A DNA stretch of 56,490 bases from a virus. The position numbers were made by a program, and so were the translations under genes. Position 1 is the stretch's first letter. Each line of letters starts with the position of its first letter. Under the pieces are notes generated by a model. The model was not told the DNA's origin, did no database searches, and saw only the letters and a program-made list of their open reading frames with translations. This document shows positions 7,588 through 15,422 of the stretch, piece after piece. Location of the stretch: the IMG/VR virus record IMGVR_UViG_3300038441_001278, positions 1 to 56,490 of that record; one strand, 5' to 3'.

Positions 7588-9027
7588 ATGAGCGAACAAA
7601 CGATTACCCTTACCCAAGCAGTCTTCGGCATGGGTAACCAGAACCACGATCACGTACACCGCCACAACACCATGAACATCGACAGCATGGCACTCGACAA
7701 GCTGATGATGGAACAACACCAAGGCGGCATTACCGCAACGACACTGAACAACGTTGCCGCCATGTCCGGTGGTCTGTCGCCTCAGCCTCAGGGCATGGTA
7801 ACAGTAGAAGACGGCTGGAACGTTCGCCGGGGTATCGGTATGCTGCGCTTCATGGTGCAGTCGAATGCTTTGGTGCAACAAGAGCTGTCGGTTGTGGGTT
7901 ACTTGGTGGGCGGTACCGCGTCGGTCGAAGGTATCAGTAATGATGTCACATTCGTTCCAGTCCGTGCGTGGAATACACTGACCCAGAACGTGGCAGACAG
8001 TTCCGGCTTCCCAATGACCAAAACGGTTGTGGAATCCTCCCACCAATTCCTGATGGGTGATCCTAACCAGATCAAGAACCTGCGCTCTCTGCGTCCGATC
8101 GATGTGGGCAACGAAGCACTGGGCTTCCTGGCTTGCGAGAACGAAGGTCGTGCTGATCGTTACGACGGCACTGTGGGTACTGACCTCAAGACGACCATGG
8201 TGGTCTCGAAGACCCAGAACCTGAACCCAACTCACCACACCCGTGAGCTGCTGCGTCTGGCGACTAACGCCGGTACAGAAGCCGAGTTCGGTGGTTTGGA
8301 AATGGGTATCGCTGATAACCTGAGCAGTCAGGGTCTGGGCGAGATCGGTGTAACCGAGAACCCATTCTTCGCCACCATGATGTTCAACACCGGTGGCTAC
8401 AGCATGATGGGGTTCCAGGGTTTCTCGATTGGCGAGATCCACACGGTCTTCAACAACTTCCCTGACGTACTCAACCTGAACATGTTGCAGTCGAGCAACT
8501 TCGCGGCTGACAACACGCTGGCCACCAGCACCGCTTACGGCAGTGCTAACCCGCACGAACTGATGGCGTCCGAGCTGGCGTTCCTGACGGTTCACCTGTT
8601 GCTGCAAAGCGGTCTGGCCAGTTTCCACTTCAGCGCCACCAACAACCCGATGGATTTCAACGGGATGGCCGGTGACGAAGACGGCGTCGTAATCATTCCG
8701 GGTGAGGCCATGTCGGTACTCAACCACGATGACTACGTGATCAACCGCGTGGAGAAATTCAAGGAACTGCTGAAGTCTCACTTCTTCCAGAAGTACACTT
8801 CGGTTTACGCCCACCAGAAAACCATCATGAACGTGGAAGTTGACTCCTACATGTTCGGTGAGACCACGGTGGCAATCGCCTTCAACGGTGAGTTGGCTTT
8901 GACCAAGCAGTTCACCAACGCCACGTACTGCATCAACCGCACCAGCACCAACATTGCTGGTAATGACGTGGGTCTGAGTTCGGCGAAGAACTACCTCACC
9001 AACATCAAAGAACACTTCGGCTACTGA
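7588..9027 (+). CDS. Unknown phage protein, 479 aa
   Basis: AGAGG precedes the ATG, and the gene starts 24 bases after the gp68-like gene, so the two are probably co-transcribed. The N-terminus is His/Asn/Met-rich (NHDHVHRHNTMN, residues about 19-30). The body is rich in Asn, Gly, Thr and Phe, with many predicted beta strands and few charges, like a capsid or shell-type protein rather than an enzyme. No known motif is seen. By order it is the counterpart of phiKZ gp69 or gp70, placed between polymerase subunits. A virion, phage-nucleus or transcription-related role are all open. Confidence 0.75.
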   Translation: MSEQTITLTQAVFGMGNQNHDHVHRHNTMNIDSMALDKLMMEQHQGGITATTLNNVAAMSGGLSPQPQGMVTVEDGWNVRRGIGMLRFMVQSNALVQQELSVVGYLVGGTASVEGISNDVTFVPVRAWNTLTQNVADSSGFPMTKTVVESSHQFLMGDPNQIKNLRSLRPIDVGNEALGFLACENEGRADRYDGTVGTDLKTTMVVSKTQNLNPTHHTRELLRLATNAGTEAEFGGLEMGIADNLSSQGLGEIGVTENPFFATMMFNTGGYSMMGFQGFSIGEIHTVFNNFPDVLNLNMLQSSNFAADNTLATSTAYGSANPHELMASELAFLTVHLLLQSGLASFHFSATNNPMDFNGMAGDEDGVVIIPGEAMSVLNHDDYVINRVEKFKELLKSHFFQKYTSVYAHQKTIMNVEVDSYMFGETTVAIAFNGELALTKQFTNATYCINRTSTNIAGNDVGLSSAKNYLTNIKEHFGY

Positions 9028-9044
9028 TAAGGAGTTAACGACTC

Positions 9045-10496
9045 ATGAACGAATTGAACAAGCTGTACGCTGCAATGTTGAAATCCTGGAACTGCGCTGT
9101 CAAGGACGACGGTCGCATCATGTTCGTGATCAACGGCGAAGAGTTCCCCATCCGTATTGACGAGATGGACATGTACCTGCCACTGAGCAACATCCTCGAC
9201 GGCAACGTGGTCAACAAGGTGTTCTTCCACCCAGCCTGCGAGAACATCACCAGCAAGGAGACTGAGGTCTTCAAGATCATCCGCAAGATGACCTGCATGA
9301 AACTGCTGTCGGTCTTCCGTGCGTACCCGATCGTGCTGTTCAGCATTGCTTCGGCGGCGCGTCCAAAGAAAGCATGGCGTCAGGACATCATCGACATGAT
9401 GGAGCCCCTGAAAGAAGCCAAGCGTTCTGTGCGTGACGAACTGAACCAACTGTTCGCCCGTATGCACATCGAGCTGGAAGAAGACGGCCTCGACAACCGC
9501 TTCATTCACTTCACCGTGACCAAAGGCGGCGGTCGCAGCAAAGCCACTGGCGAACGTGTCTACTACAAGACTCGTCCTTCGTTCCCGTTCTACAACGAGA
9601 TCGTTAAACGCCTGGCTCGCTCGGAAGGCATCAGCGACAACCAAACTGTGGAGCTCAACAACCACAGCGTGTCGATTGCTGCTCTCAAGCTGGCGCGTCA
9701 TCTGTTCCAGTCCATCCTGCCGGCGGTCAACAACCCGGGTGACTACGAGTTCGAGTCGACCACTCCGGTGGCTGCACGTTTGATCTCGTACCTGGGCTGC
9801 TACAGCGAAATCGCGGATCAACTGAACAAGGTACAAAATACCTTCCGCGGCGACTTCGACAAGGCCGGCGTGTACATGATCGACATGAACTGGAATGAGT
9901 ATCTGGAGGAATTGCCAGAAACTTATCGTCAGGTCCCGATCATGGACTACAACAGCCACAACACAATGGAAGAAACCAGCAACCAAGCCATGGGTCGCAA
10001 TGACATGGCTGGCCTGTTGTCTGTCTCCTCGTCCACCAATCAAGGTGGTCAGCAGATGCAACAAACCAATCAACAGCAAAACAACAACCAGGGTAACAAC
10101 AACCAAAGCATGATGGTAGGTGATTACGACCTCACTCCTCCACCAATGCAAGCGGGCGATCGTTATGTTCGTACCGAGATCGACCAGAACCTGGGTCGTG
10201 TGCTGCACCATGCGGTAAACGGCATGACCGGCGGTCCTGTGATGTACCACTGCACCCGTCGTGGTAACTTCCTGCAACGCGTTGAGCTGAACCCAATGCA
10301 AATGCAGAACCAGGCTCTGATGAACAACATGATGGGGGGTCAGAACATGATGAACATGAACCCCATGATGATGATGAATCCGATGATGATGCAGAACCCG
10401 ATGATGGCAATGATGAACCAGCCAATCACCGCCGGCGGCATCGCACCTAGCGTCTACCCGGACAACGGTGGCGGCGCTGGTCCAGCATCCTGGTAA
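9045..10496 (+). CDS. Unknown protein with Gln/Asn/Met-rich C-terminal tail, 483 aa
   Basis: AAGGAG precedes the ATG. Residues 1 to about 325 form an ordinary charged, probably globular domain. After this come a Gln/Asn-rich stretch (about 328-355, with QQMQQTNQQQNNNQ), a short ordered segment, and a Met/Asn/Pro-rich tail (about 415-462) built from repeats of the type N-P-M-M-M. Such tails are typical of proteins that self-associate or form condensates; that is an inference. It is coupled by close spacing to the 479-aa gene and is followed by a terminator. No family recognised. Confidence 0.78.
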   Translation: MNELNKLYAAMLKSWNCAVKDDGRIMFVINGEEFPIRIDEMDMYLPLSNILDGNVVNKVFFHPACENITSKETEVFKIIRKMTCMKLLSVFRAYPIVLFSIASAARPKKAWRQDIIDMMEPLKEAKRSVRDELNQLFARMHIELEEDGLDNRFIHFTVTKGGGRSKATGERVYYKTRPSFPFYNEIVKRLARSEGISDNQTVELNNHSVSIAALKLARHLFQSILPAVNNPGDYEFESTTPVAARLISYLGCYSEIADQLNKVQNTFRGDFDKAGVYMIDMNWNEYLEELPETYRQVPIMDYNSHNTMEETSNQAMGRNDMAGLLSVSSSTNQGGQQMQQTNQQQNNNQGNNNQSMMVGDYDLTPPPMQAGDRYVRTEIDQNLGRVLHHAVNGMTGGPVMYHCTRRGNFLQRVELNPMQMQNQALMNNMMGGQNMMNMNPMMMMNPMMMQNPMMAMMNQPITAGGIAPSVYPDNGGGAGPASW

Positions 10497-10516
10497 GTAA
10501 GCGGCTATAAGTCATA

Positions 10517-10541
10517 GGTAGGGGAGCAGTGCTCCCCTACC
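10517..10541 (+). terminator. Terminator between convergent genes
   Basis: Perfect 11-bp stem GGTAGGGGAGC / GCTCCCCTACC with a 3-base loop, followed about 15 bases later by TTTATTTTTTAT. It lies between a plus-strand gene ending at 10496 and a minus-strand gene ending at 10566, so it may serve both. Confidence 0.75.
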
Positions 10542-10565
10542 CATTTCTTCGCACTCATTTATTTT

Positions 10566-10895
10566 TTATCCCTGAACCGTATTACTGCGGGAGATTGCCG
10601 AAGCAAGAATGCTCTCATCCATCATGAGGATGTATTCCAGATGGGTGATGTCCTGTGTGGGGTTTTCAACACCGTTGATGTAAGCTGTTGCCCACCACAT
10701 ATACGACGGGATCTCGAAATGCCGCAGCAGACGGTAGATGTCGTTACGGTAGGCGTACAACACGTTCTTTTCAATGATGGGCTTCTGGTGAGCTGTGCGT
10801 TTCAACAACTCCTTTTCAGACCGGACAAGGGTCTTAAAGCGTTCAGTAAAGAACACATCCTTGTCGGCATTGATTTCGTTATTGGGAATTGGCAT
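10566..10895 (-). CDS. Small unknown protein, possible gp53-like baseplate wedge
   Basis: 109 aa on the opposite strand to its neighbours; CAGGTAG precedes the ATG. The segment YRLLRHFEIPSYMWWATAYI followed by NGVENPTQDI and then a hydrophobic stretch resembles the gp53-type baseplate wedge/LysM-like pattern, in which an aromatic WW sits in a 'which position, then wait' helix before an N-x-x-x-P turn. The match is by eye and weak. It is convergent with the upstream operon and divergent from the polymerase beta gene. It could also be an early regulatory protein. Confidence 0.6.
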   Translation of the reverse strand: MPIPNNEINADKDVFFTERFKTLVRSEKELLKRTAHQKPIIEKNVLYAYRNDIYRLLRHFEIPSYMWWATAYINGVENPTQDITHLEYILMMDESILASAISRSNTVQG

Positions 10896-10933
10896 AAAGC
10901 TACCTGCAAAGATGGGGTTAACCGATTTTAAAC

Positions 10934-10941
10934 CTATATCA
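10934..10941 (+). promoter_or_regulatory. Candidate promoter element CTATATCA in divergent leader
   Basis: The 107-base space between the divergent genes starting at 10895 (minus) and 11003 (plus) is AT-rich. It contains CTATATCATTAG and GATATGG, related to the recurrent ATATT motif upstream of other operons. A promoter for the polymerase genes is expected here. Confidence 0.3.
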
Positions 10942-11002
10942 TTAGTTTAGATATGGTAACAATTTCTTTTTGTAACAGAGCATTTGTGGGTAGGAGATTG
11001 TA

Positions 11003-13348
11003 ATGAGTGACAACGAGACTCAGCAAGATGTTAAATATAAATACATCTGCGGACCGAACCAAATCCATCCTGCGCTGGTGGGTGTCAGTAACAACCTGAT
11101 TCTGTTCCCGTGGTCGGCTTCTGCTGGTCGTCTGTACATGGCCGGCAACATGATTCCGAAGTCGGTAGTTACCTCGGGTGCCGATGAGCGCATGATGGTG
11201 ACTGGCTTTGAGTGGAAACAAGGTTACGCTCAAACTGCTCGCCAGATTGTAGCGCCAGCCAACATGCAAGTGGAAGAAGTGTTCTTCGTGGGGAGCCAAG
11301 ACCCGCGTGAGATGACTGACGCCTGGAACAAAGTGTACGTCATTTATAAGAATGACGAAAAGAACATGTACGACATTCTTGAACTCCCCCGGTACAACAC
11401 ACAGAACACATATGTGGGGTTCGAGTTTGTCTACGACAAAGACGTGATGCGCAAGCTGATGTCGCCACTGGCCACCTTCCCGAAAGGCACGGTCTTCGCC
11501 AAGTCCCCACGGATCAGCGAAAGCGGCGAATGGTGCTTCGGCATGAACACCCGCGTTGCAGCGATCTCCAGCCACGTTACCGAGGAGGATGCAATTCAGC
11601 TGACTCGATCGTACGCTGAAGAACGTTTGAAGTGCATGTTCAAGCACGAACGTGGTTTCCAGTGGAACGAGGAAGAATTCGTTCCGTTGATGCTTTACAA
11701 AGATGCACAAGGTAATGACTGCCCGTTCCCACAATCGGGTCAGCGCATTCGTGAAGACGGCATCGTCATGGGCTTCCGTCGTCGCATCACCGAGAACTCC
11801 TTGGTGTCGTTGACACGTAAAGCTTTGCGTATCCCGGACCTGACCTACGATCAACTGTTTTACGCTCCGATCAACTCGGAAGTAATGTCGGTCGAAGTGT
11901 TGAGTGACCGCATGAAGAACCGCGCTAACAATCGCGGTACGGATTACATCGAGCAGCCACACAACATTCTTCTCGAGCGTTATGAGAAGAAGCAGAACGA
12001 GATGCACAACAACGTGATTCGTTGGTACGAACGTCGTATCGCGAACAACCGTGGTAATGACATCCCGATCACGCTGGAACTGGATACCTTCATTAACTCG
12101 GCATACGGCAACTACACCCGTAATACCAACACTGGCAAGATCAACCCACTCAGCCGGGGGATCAAGCGGGTCAAGTTGAAGGACTGGAACATTAATATCC
12201 TGCTGCGCGAAATCGTGCCTGGCAAGATCAAGTTCAAGTTCGCAGGGTTGAACGGCGACAAAGGTGTTGCGGTGAGCATCATCGAGGACCACATGGCGCC
12301 GACCTATGCGGACGGTACTCGTGCGGAAGTCATCATCAACAACACGCCAGCGTTCCGTCGTCAGATCTACTCGATGTTGATGGAGCTCAGTATCAACTAC
12401 ATCAACGTTAACATCCAGAAAGAAGCGCGGTTGCTTCGTAACCTGGGTCAGTACGCTGAAGCTTACGCAATGATCCTCGAGTTCTGCGAAACTGGGTTCC
12501 CGGAGTTCGGTGAGATCGTTCGGGCGACCTACACCAATGCGGACGACATTAAGGATTACGTCGACCACTGCTGCGACAAGATGATCTCTATCCATGTTCG
12601 CAGTAACACCCGGTTGTATGGTGTGGCGATCATCAACGCCCTGCGCGCGAAGTATCCCTTCAAACCGCAGAAGGCAACCTTCATGAACTCGCTGGGTGAG
12701 TACGTGGAGACCGTGAACCCAATCCTGATCAGTAACCAGCACTTCATGATGCTGGATAAGTTCGGTACGGATATGTCGGCTCAGGCATTGCCTAAGTCCA
12801 ACCTGTTCGGTATGCCGGCTAAACTGAACGACAGCAGCAAGTACTCCAGCTGGCTGCGAGATCAGGGCAACCGTAACACGGGTGAAACGGAAGGTCGTCT
12901 GCGCACCAGCCAACACGGTGGTCAGGAAACGGCTAAGCAATTGGCCATGGCGTATTCACCGGATCTGCGTAAAGTGATGGTGCGCCGTATTATCCGGGCA
13001 GACGATCCGTTTAACATCGATCAGATTGTGAAGCCAGACGAGTATCAGAACAACCGGGCCGTGAAGATGGCTGCAAGTATGTTGTCTGACTCGGGTTACA
13101 CCATCCGTCATGAACTCCCGACTGACCGAACCATGGAGCCAATCAACAACCTGCTCGATATGAGCCAGTTGAGCGGCGTGGCACTCGAGTTGGCTGAGAG
13201 CGGTCTTAATAAGCCTGAACCGGAACCAGCTCCACCTGCCGAACCACGTTACTCGGGTAAGCGCTTGCCTAATCCGGTAGCATTCGGTGAAGACCTGCAC
13301 ATGACCGGGGTTACCGGCGGTACTGACAATATTTACGGGGGCTTGTAA
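11003..13348 (+). CDS. RNA polymerase beta C-terminal subunit (phiKZ gp71-73-like)
   Basis: 781 aa. Residues 418-422 (GDKGV) followed by EDHMAPTYADGT and AEVIINNT (to about 448) match the bacterial beta block 'GNKGVI..I.P.EDMPY..DGTPVDIVLNP', which lines the active centre. Upstream, residues 33-90 (IPKSVV, QIVAPANMQ) fit phiKZ-type beta. The C-terminus has a Pro/Glu linker (PEPEPAPPAEP). It overlaps the beta' C-terminal gene by one base (TAATG), the same adjacency as phiKZ gp71-73 and gp74, so this is assigned to the non-virion polymerase. In phiKZ the gene is interrupted by an intron; here the reading frame is continuous. Confidence 0.9.
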   Translation: MSDNETQQDVKYKYICGPNQIHPALVGVSNNLILFPWSASAGRLYMAGNMIPKSVVTSGADERMMVTGFEWKQGYAQTARQIVAPANMQVEEVFFVGSQDPREMTDAWNKVYVIYKNDEKNMYDILELPRYNTQNTYVGFEFVYDKDVMRKLMSPLATFPKGTVFAKSPRISESGEWCFGMNTRVAAISSHVTEEDAIQLTRSYAEERLKCMFKHERGFQWNEEEFVPLMLYKDAQGNDCPFPQSGQRIREDGIVMGFRRRITENSLVSLTRKALRIPDLTYDQLFYAPINSEVMSVEVLSDRMKNRANNRGTDYIEQPHNILLERYEKKQNEMHNNVIRWYERRIANNRGNDIPITLELDTFINSAYGNYTRNTNTGKINPLSRGIKRVKLKDWNINILLREIVPGKIKFKFAGLNGDKGVAVSIIEDHMAPTYADGTRAEVIINNTPAFRRQIYSMLMELSINYINVNIQKEARLLRNLGQYAEAYAMILEFCETGFPEFGEIVRATYTNADDIKDYVDHCCDKMISIHVRSNTRLYGVAIINALRAKYPFKPQKATFMNSLGEYVETVNPILISNQHFMMLDKFGTDMSAQALPKSNLFGMPAKLNDSSKYSSWLRDQGNRNTGETEGRLRTSQHGGQETAKQLAMAYSPDLRKVMVRRIIRADDPFNIDQIVKPDEYQNNRAVKMAASMLSDSGYTIRHELPTDRTMEPINNLLDMSQLSGVALELAESGLNKPEPEPAPPAEPRYSGKRLPNPVAFGEDLHMTGVTGGTDNIYGGL

Positions 13349-15363
13349 TGGGCATGATGCAAATTAGCCTGCGTGAATGGGCCAACCTCACTGAAGCGGA
13401 TATCCTTCGTTGTCGTGGTCACCGCCAAGCAGTAGAGGTGGTGGACGACGAAGGTAAGAAGACAATGTCCTGCCTGTTCGCGATGATGCTGACATGGCAA
13501 GGCTTGATCGTTCACCGCAAGTACAACAACGTGGCTTACTCGATTGACGAGCTGGTCCCGTCCAACAAGAATCCAGAACATAAGGAGGTGGTGTACAGCG
13601 ACGATACTCTGGCCATTCCGGTGAACTGGATTCTGGAAAGCGTTATGCCGGAGATCGATGATCCTGTTGAGACTGACAGTATCAAGCGACTGATCCACAT
13701 CTGGCAAACCAAACTCAACAACATGATTGTGGTGATGAGTGAGGCGTCGGTAATTTCGGCGACGGCTGAGTCTGTGGCCGAGCTGATGGAAGACGTCGGC
13801 ATCATGGATATCCGTGACCGTATCTTGGCGCACGAGATCAGCATTGACGATGGCGAGAAAGTGTTCAGTAACTATCTGCGTGAAGCCGAGAGTCTGAATA
13901 CCAACACCATGGCACTGCTGGCGCGGACAGGTGGCGTGAGTATCAACCAAGCATTCCAGACGACGATCATTCGTGGTTCGGTGTTTGACTTGAACAACAC
14001 CATCTTCCCGAACTCGGTTAACGTGCCGTATGCTCACGGCATCACCAACCTGGCTGACTCCTTGGGTGAACGTAACTCATCCGGTAAGTCGCTGATCAAC
14101 AACGGTAAGGGTCTGAAGGACGCTGAGTGGTTCCACCGCAAGATTCACTTGCTGTCGGCGCCGTTACACAGCATCTTGCACATGAACGACTGTGGGACGA
14201 CTGTGGGCGTTCCTATGAAGATCCTCAACATGGAGATGGCTTTGTCCTTGATGGGCAAGTACATCATCCTAGCGGACGGTTCATCGGTTCTGATTGATCA
14301 ACGCAACGTCGACACGATCAAGACCGGTGACGTCGTTACCTTCCGCAGCATGGCGTTCTGTAACTCTCACAACCCTGGCCAGCCGTGCGGTCGCTGCTAC
14401 GGCAAAATGAAGTCGACCATCCCGTTTAACGTCATGATGATGAAAGACGCGAACGTGGGAATGTACTCGGGTACTACCTTATGTAACCCGATGGGGCAGA
14501 AAATGCTCAGTACTAAGCACTACATCCGCAACGCAACCTCGCGGAAGTTTGTGCCTCACGTCCGGGACAAAGATATCATTTATACCAACGGGGATGAAAT
14601 CTTCCTGAAGGCTGAGATCTGCGTACCGGGTTCCGAGCTGATTCTGAAGTCGTCGATTGTTAAGGACCTGTCTGACCTGAAGTCGCTCGATGTATTGGAC
14701 GACGTTGGGCTGGATAAGCTCCCGTACTTCTCTGACGTTACCTTCCGCTACCAAGTGGAAGACATCATGATGGGTGGCAAGACCACGCAGCAGCATTCGG
14801 CTATCACGTCGGTGTCGTCGCGTAATGCTCGTTTCTCCTTGGACTTCCTGCGCTTCGTGCTGGATAAAGGTTGGAACACGGTGGATAAGCGCTTCATCTC
14901 CATCGACCTGTCTGATTGGAACACGCTGGCTCCGATGTTTGCCCTTCCTTATACTCGTGAGGATTTGGACATGCACCGGGCTCGTGTGGAAAACTTCATG
15001 ACCTTCAACAAGCGCAATACCGCATGGCGGAACCAAGTGGTAACGCCGAAGATCTTTGGTGAAGTATTGTCTGAGTTCTGGACACTTATTAACCAGGAGA
15101 TCAAAGGTATTAACGCAGTGCACGTAGAAGCTCTACTGTATTGCTGTCTGGCCAGAGATCCAAACAACCTGTCCTTCGCAATGGCTAACGGTTCTGGGGA
15201 TAAGTACTTCTCCAGTTTCATTAACTGCATCACCAGCCGGGGCGGAGGCGGTTTGTTAATCTTTGAGAAACAACAGAACGTTCTTAACGACCCGCGTACT
15301 TTCATGACCATGGACCGTCAAGGTTCCGTACTTGAGAGCTTCTGGGCGTTAGGTGCGTCTTAA
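13348..15363 (+). CDS. RNA polymerase beta' C-terminal subunit (phiKZ gp74-like)
   Basis: 671 aa. A complete four-cysteine zinc site of the beta' C-terminal type is visible: C282 in NDCGTTVG (bacterial 'DDCGTHEG'), then C338, C347 and C350 in a C-x8-C-x2-C-Y-G cluster. It is followed by the region matching 'GE.IG..A.QSI.EPGTQLTMRTFH' (here GMYSGTTLCNPMGQKMLSTKH, split around residues 371-391). Residues about 245-280 correspond to the segment before the zinc site that leads out of the bridge helix. With the beta' N-terminal fragment at 1-1070 it would make a full beta'. The start overlaps the stop of the beta gene, giving coupled translation. It ends in a UUCG hairpin. Confidence 0.9.
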   Translation: MGMMQISLREWANLTEADILRCRGHRQAVEVVDDEGKKTMSCLFAMMLTWQGLIVHRKYNNVAYSIDELVPSNKNPEHKEVVYSDDTLAIPVNWILESVMPEIDDPVETDSIKRLIHIWQTKLNNMIVVMSEASVISATAESVAELMEDVGIMDIRDRILAHEISIDDGEKVFSNYLREAESLNTNTMALLARTGGVSINQAFQTTIIRGSVFDLNNTIFPNSVNVPYAHGITNLADSLGERNSSGKSLINNGKGLKDAEWFHRKIHLLSAPLHSILHMNDCGTTVGVPMKILNMEMALSLMGKYIILADGSSVLIDQRNVDTIKTGDVVTFRSMAFCNSHNPGQPCGRCYGKMKSTIPFNVMMMKDANVGMYSGTTLCNPMGQKMLSTKHYIRNATSRKFVPHVRDKDIIYTNGDEIFLKAEICVPGSELILKSSIVKDLSDLKSLDVLDDVGLDKLPYFSDVTFRYQVEDIMMGGKTTQQHSAITSVSSRNARFSLDFLRFVLDKGWNTVDKRFISIDLSDWNTLAPMFALPYTREDLDMHRARVENFMTFNKRNTAWRNQVVTPKIFGEVLSEFWTLINQEIKGINAVHVEALLYCCLARDPNNLSFAMANGSGDKYFSSFINCITSRGGGGLLIFEKQQNVLNDPRTFMTMDRQGSVLESFWALGAS

Positions 15364-15375
15364 CACACCCGATAG

Positions 15376-15404
15376 CGGGAACCCTTCGGGGTTCTCGTTT
15401 ATTT
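15376..15404 (+). terminator. UUCG-loop terminator
   Basis: CGGGAACCC and GGGTTCTCG pair around a TTCG tetraloop (15376-15397) and are followed at once by TTTATTTT. It separates the polymerase genes from the helicase, whose ATG is only 26 bases further on. Confidence 0.8.
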
Positions 15405-15422
15405 TGTTAAGAGGCTGCTACA

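Noticed and set aside
7060-9015. A 651-codon minus-strand frame (and similar long ones at 10934-12940 and 38816-40639)
   Set aside because: They overlap convincing genes entirely, lack credible starts, and arise from biased codon use on the other strand.
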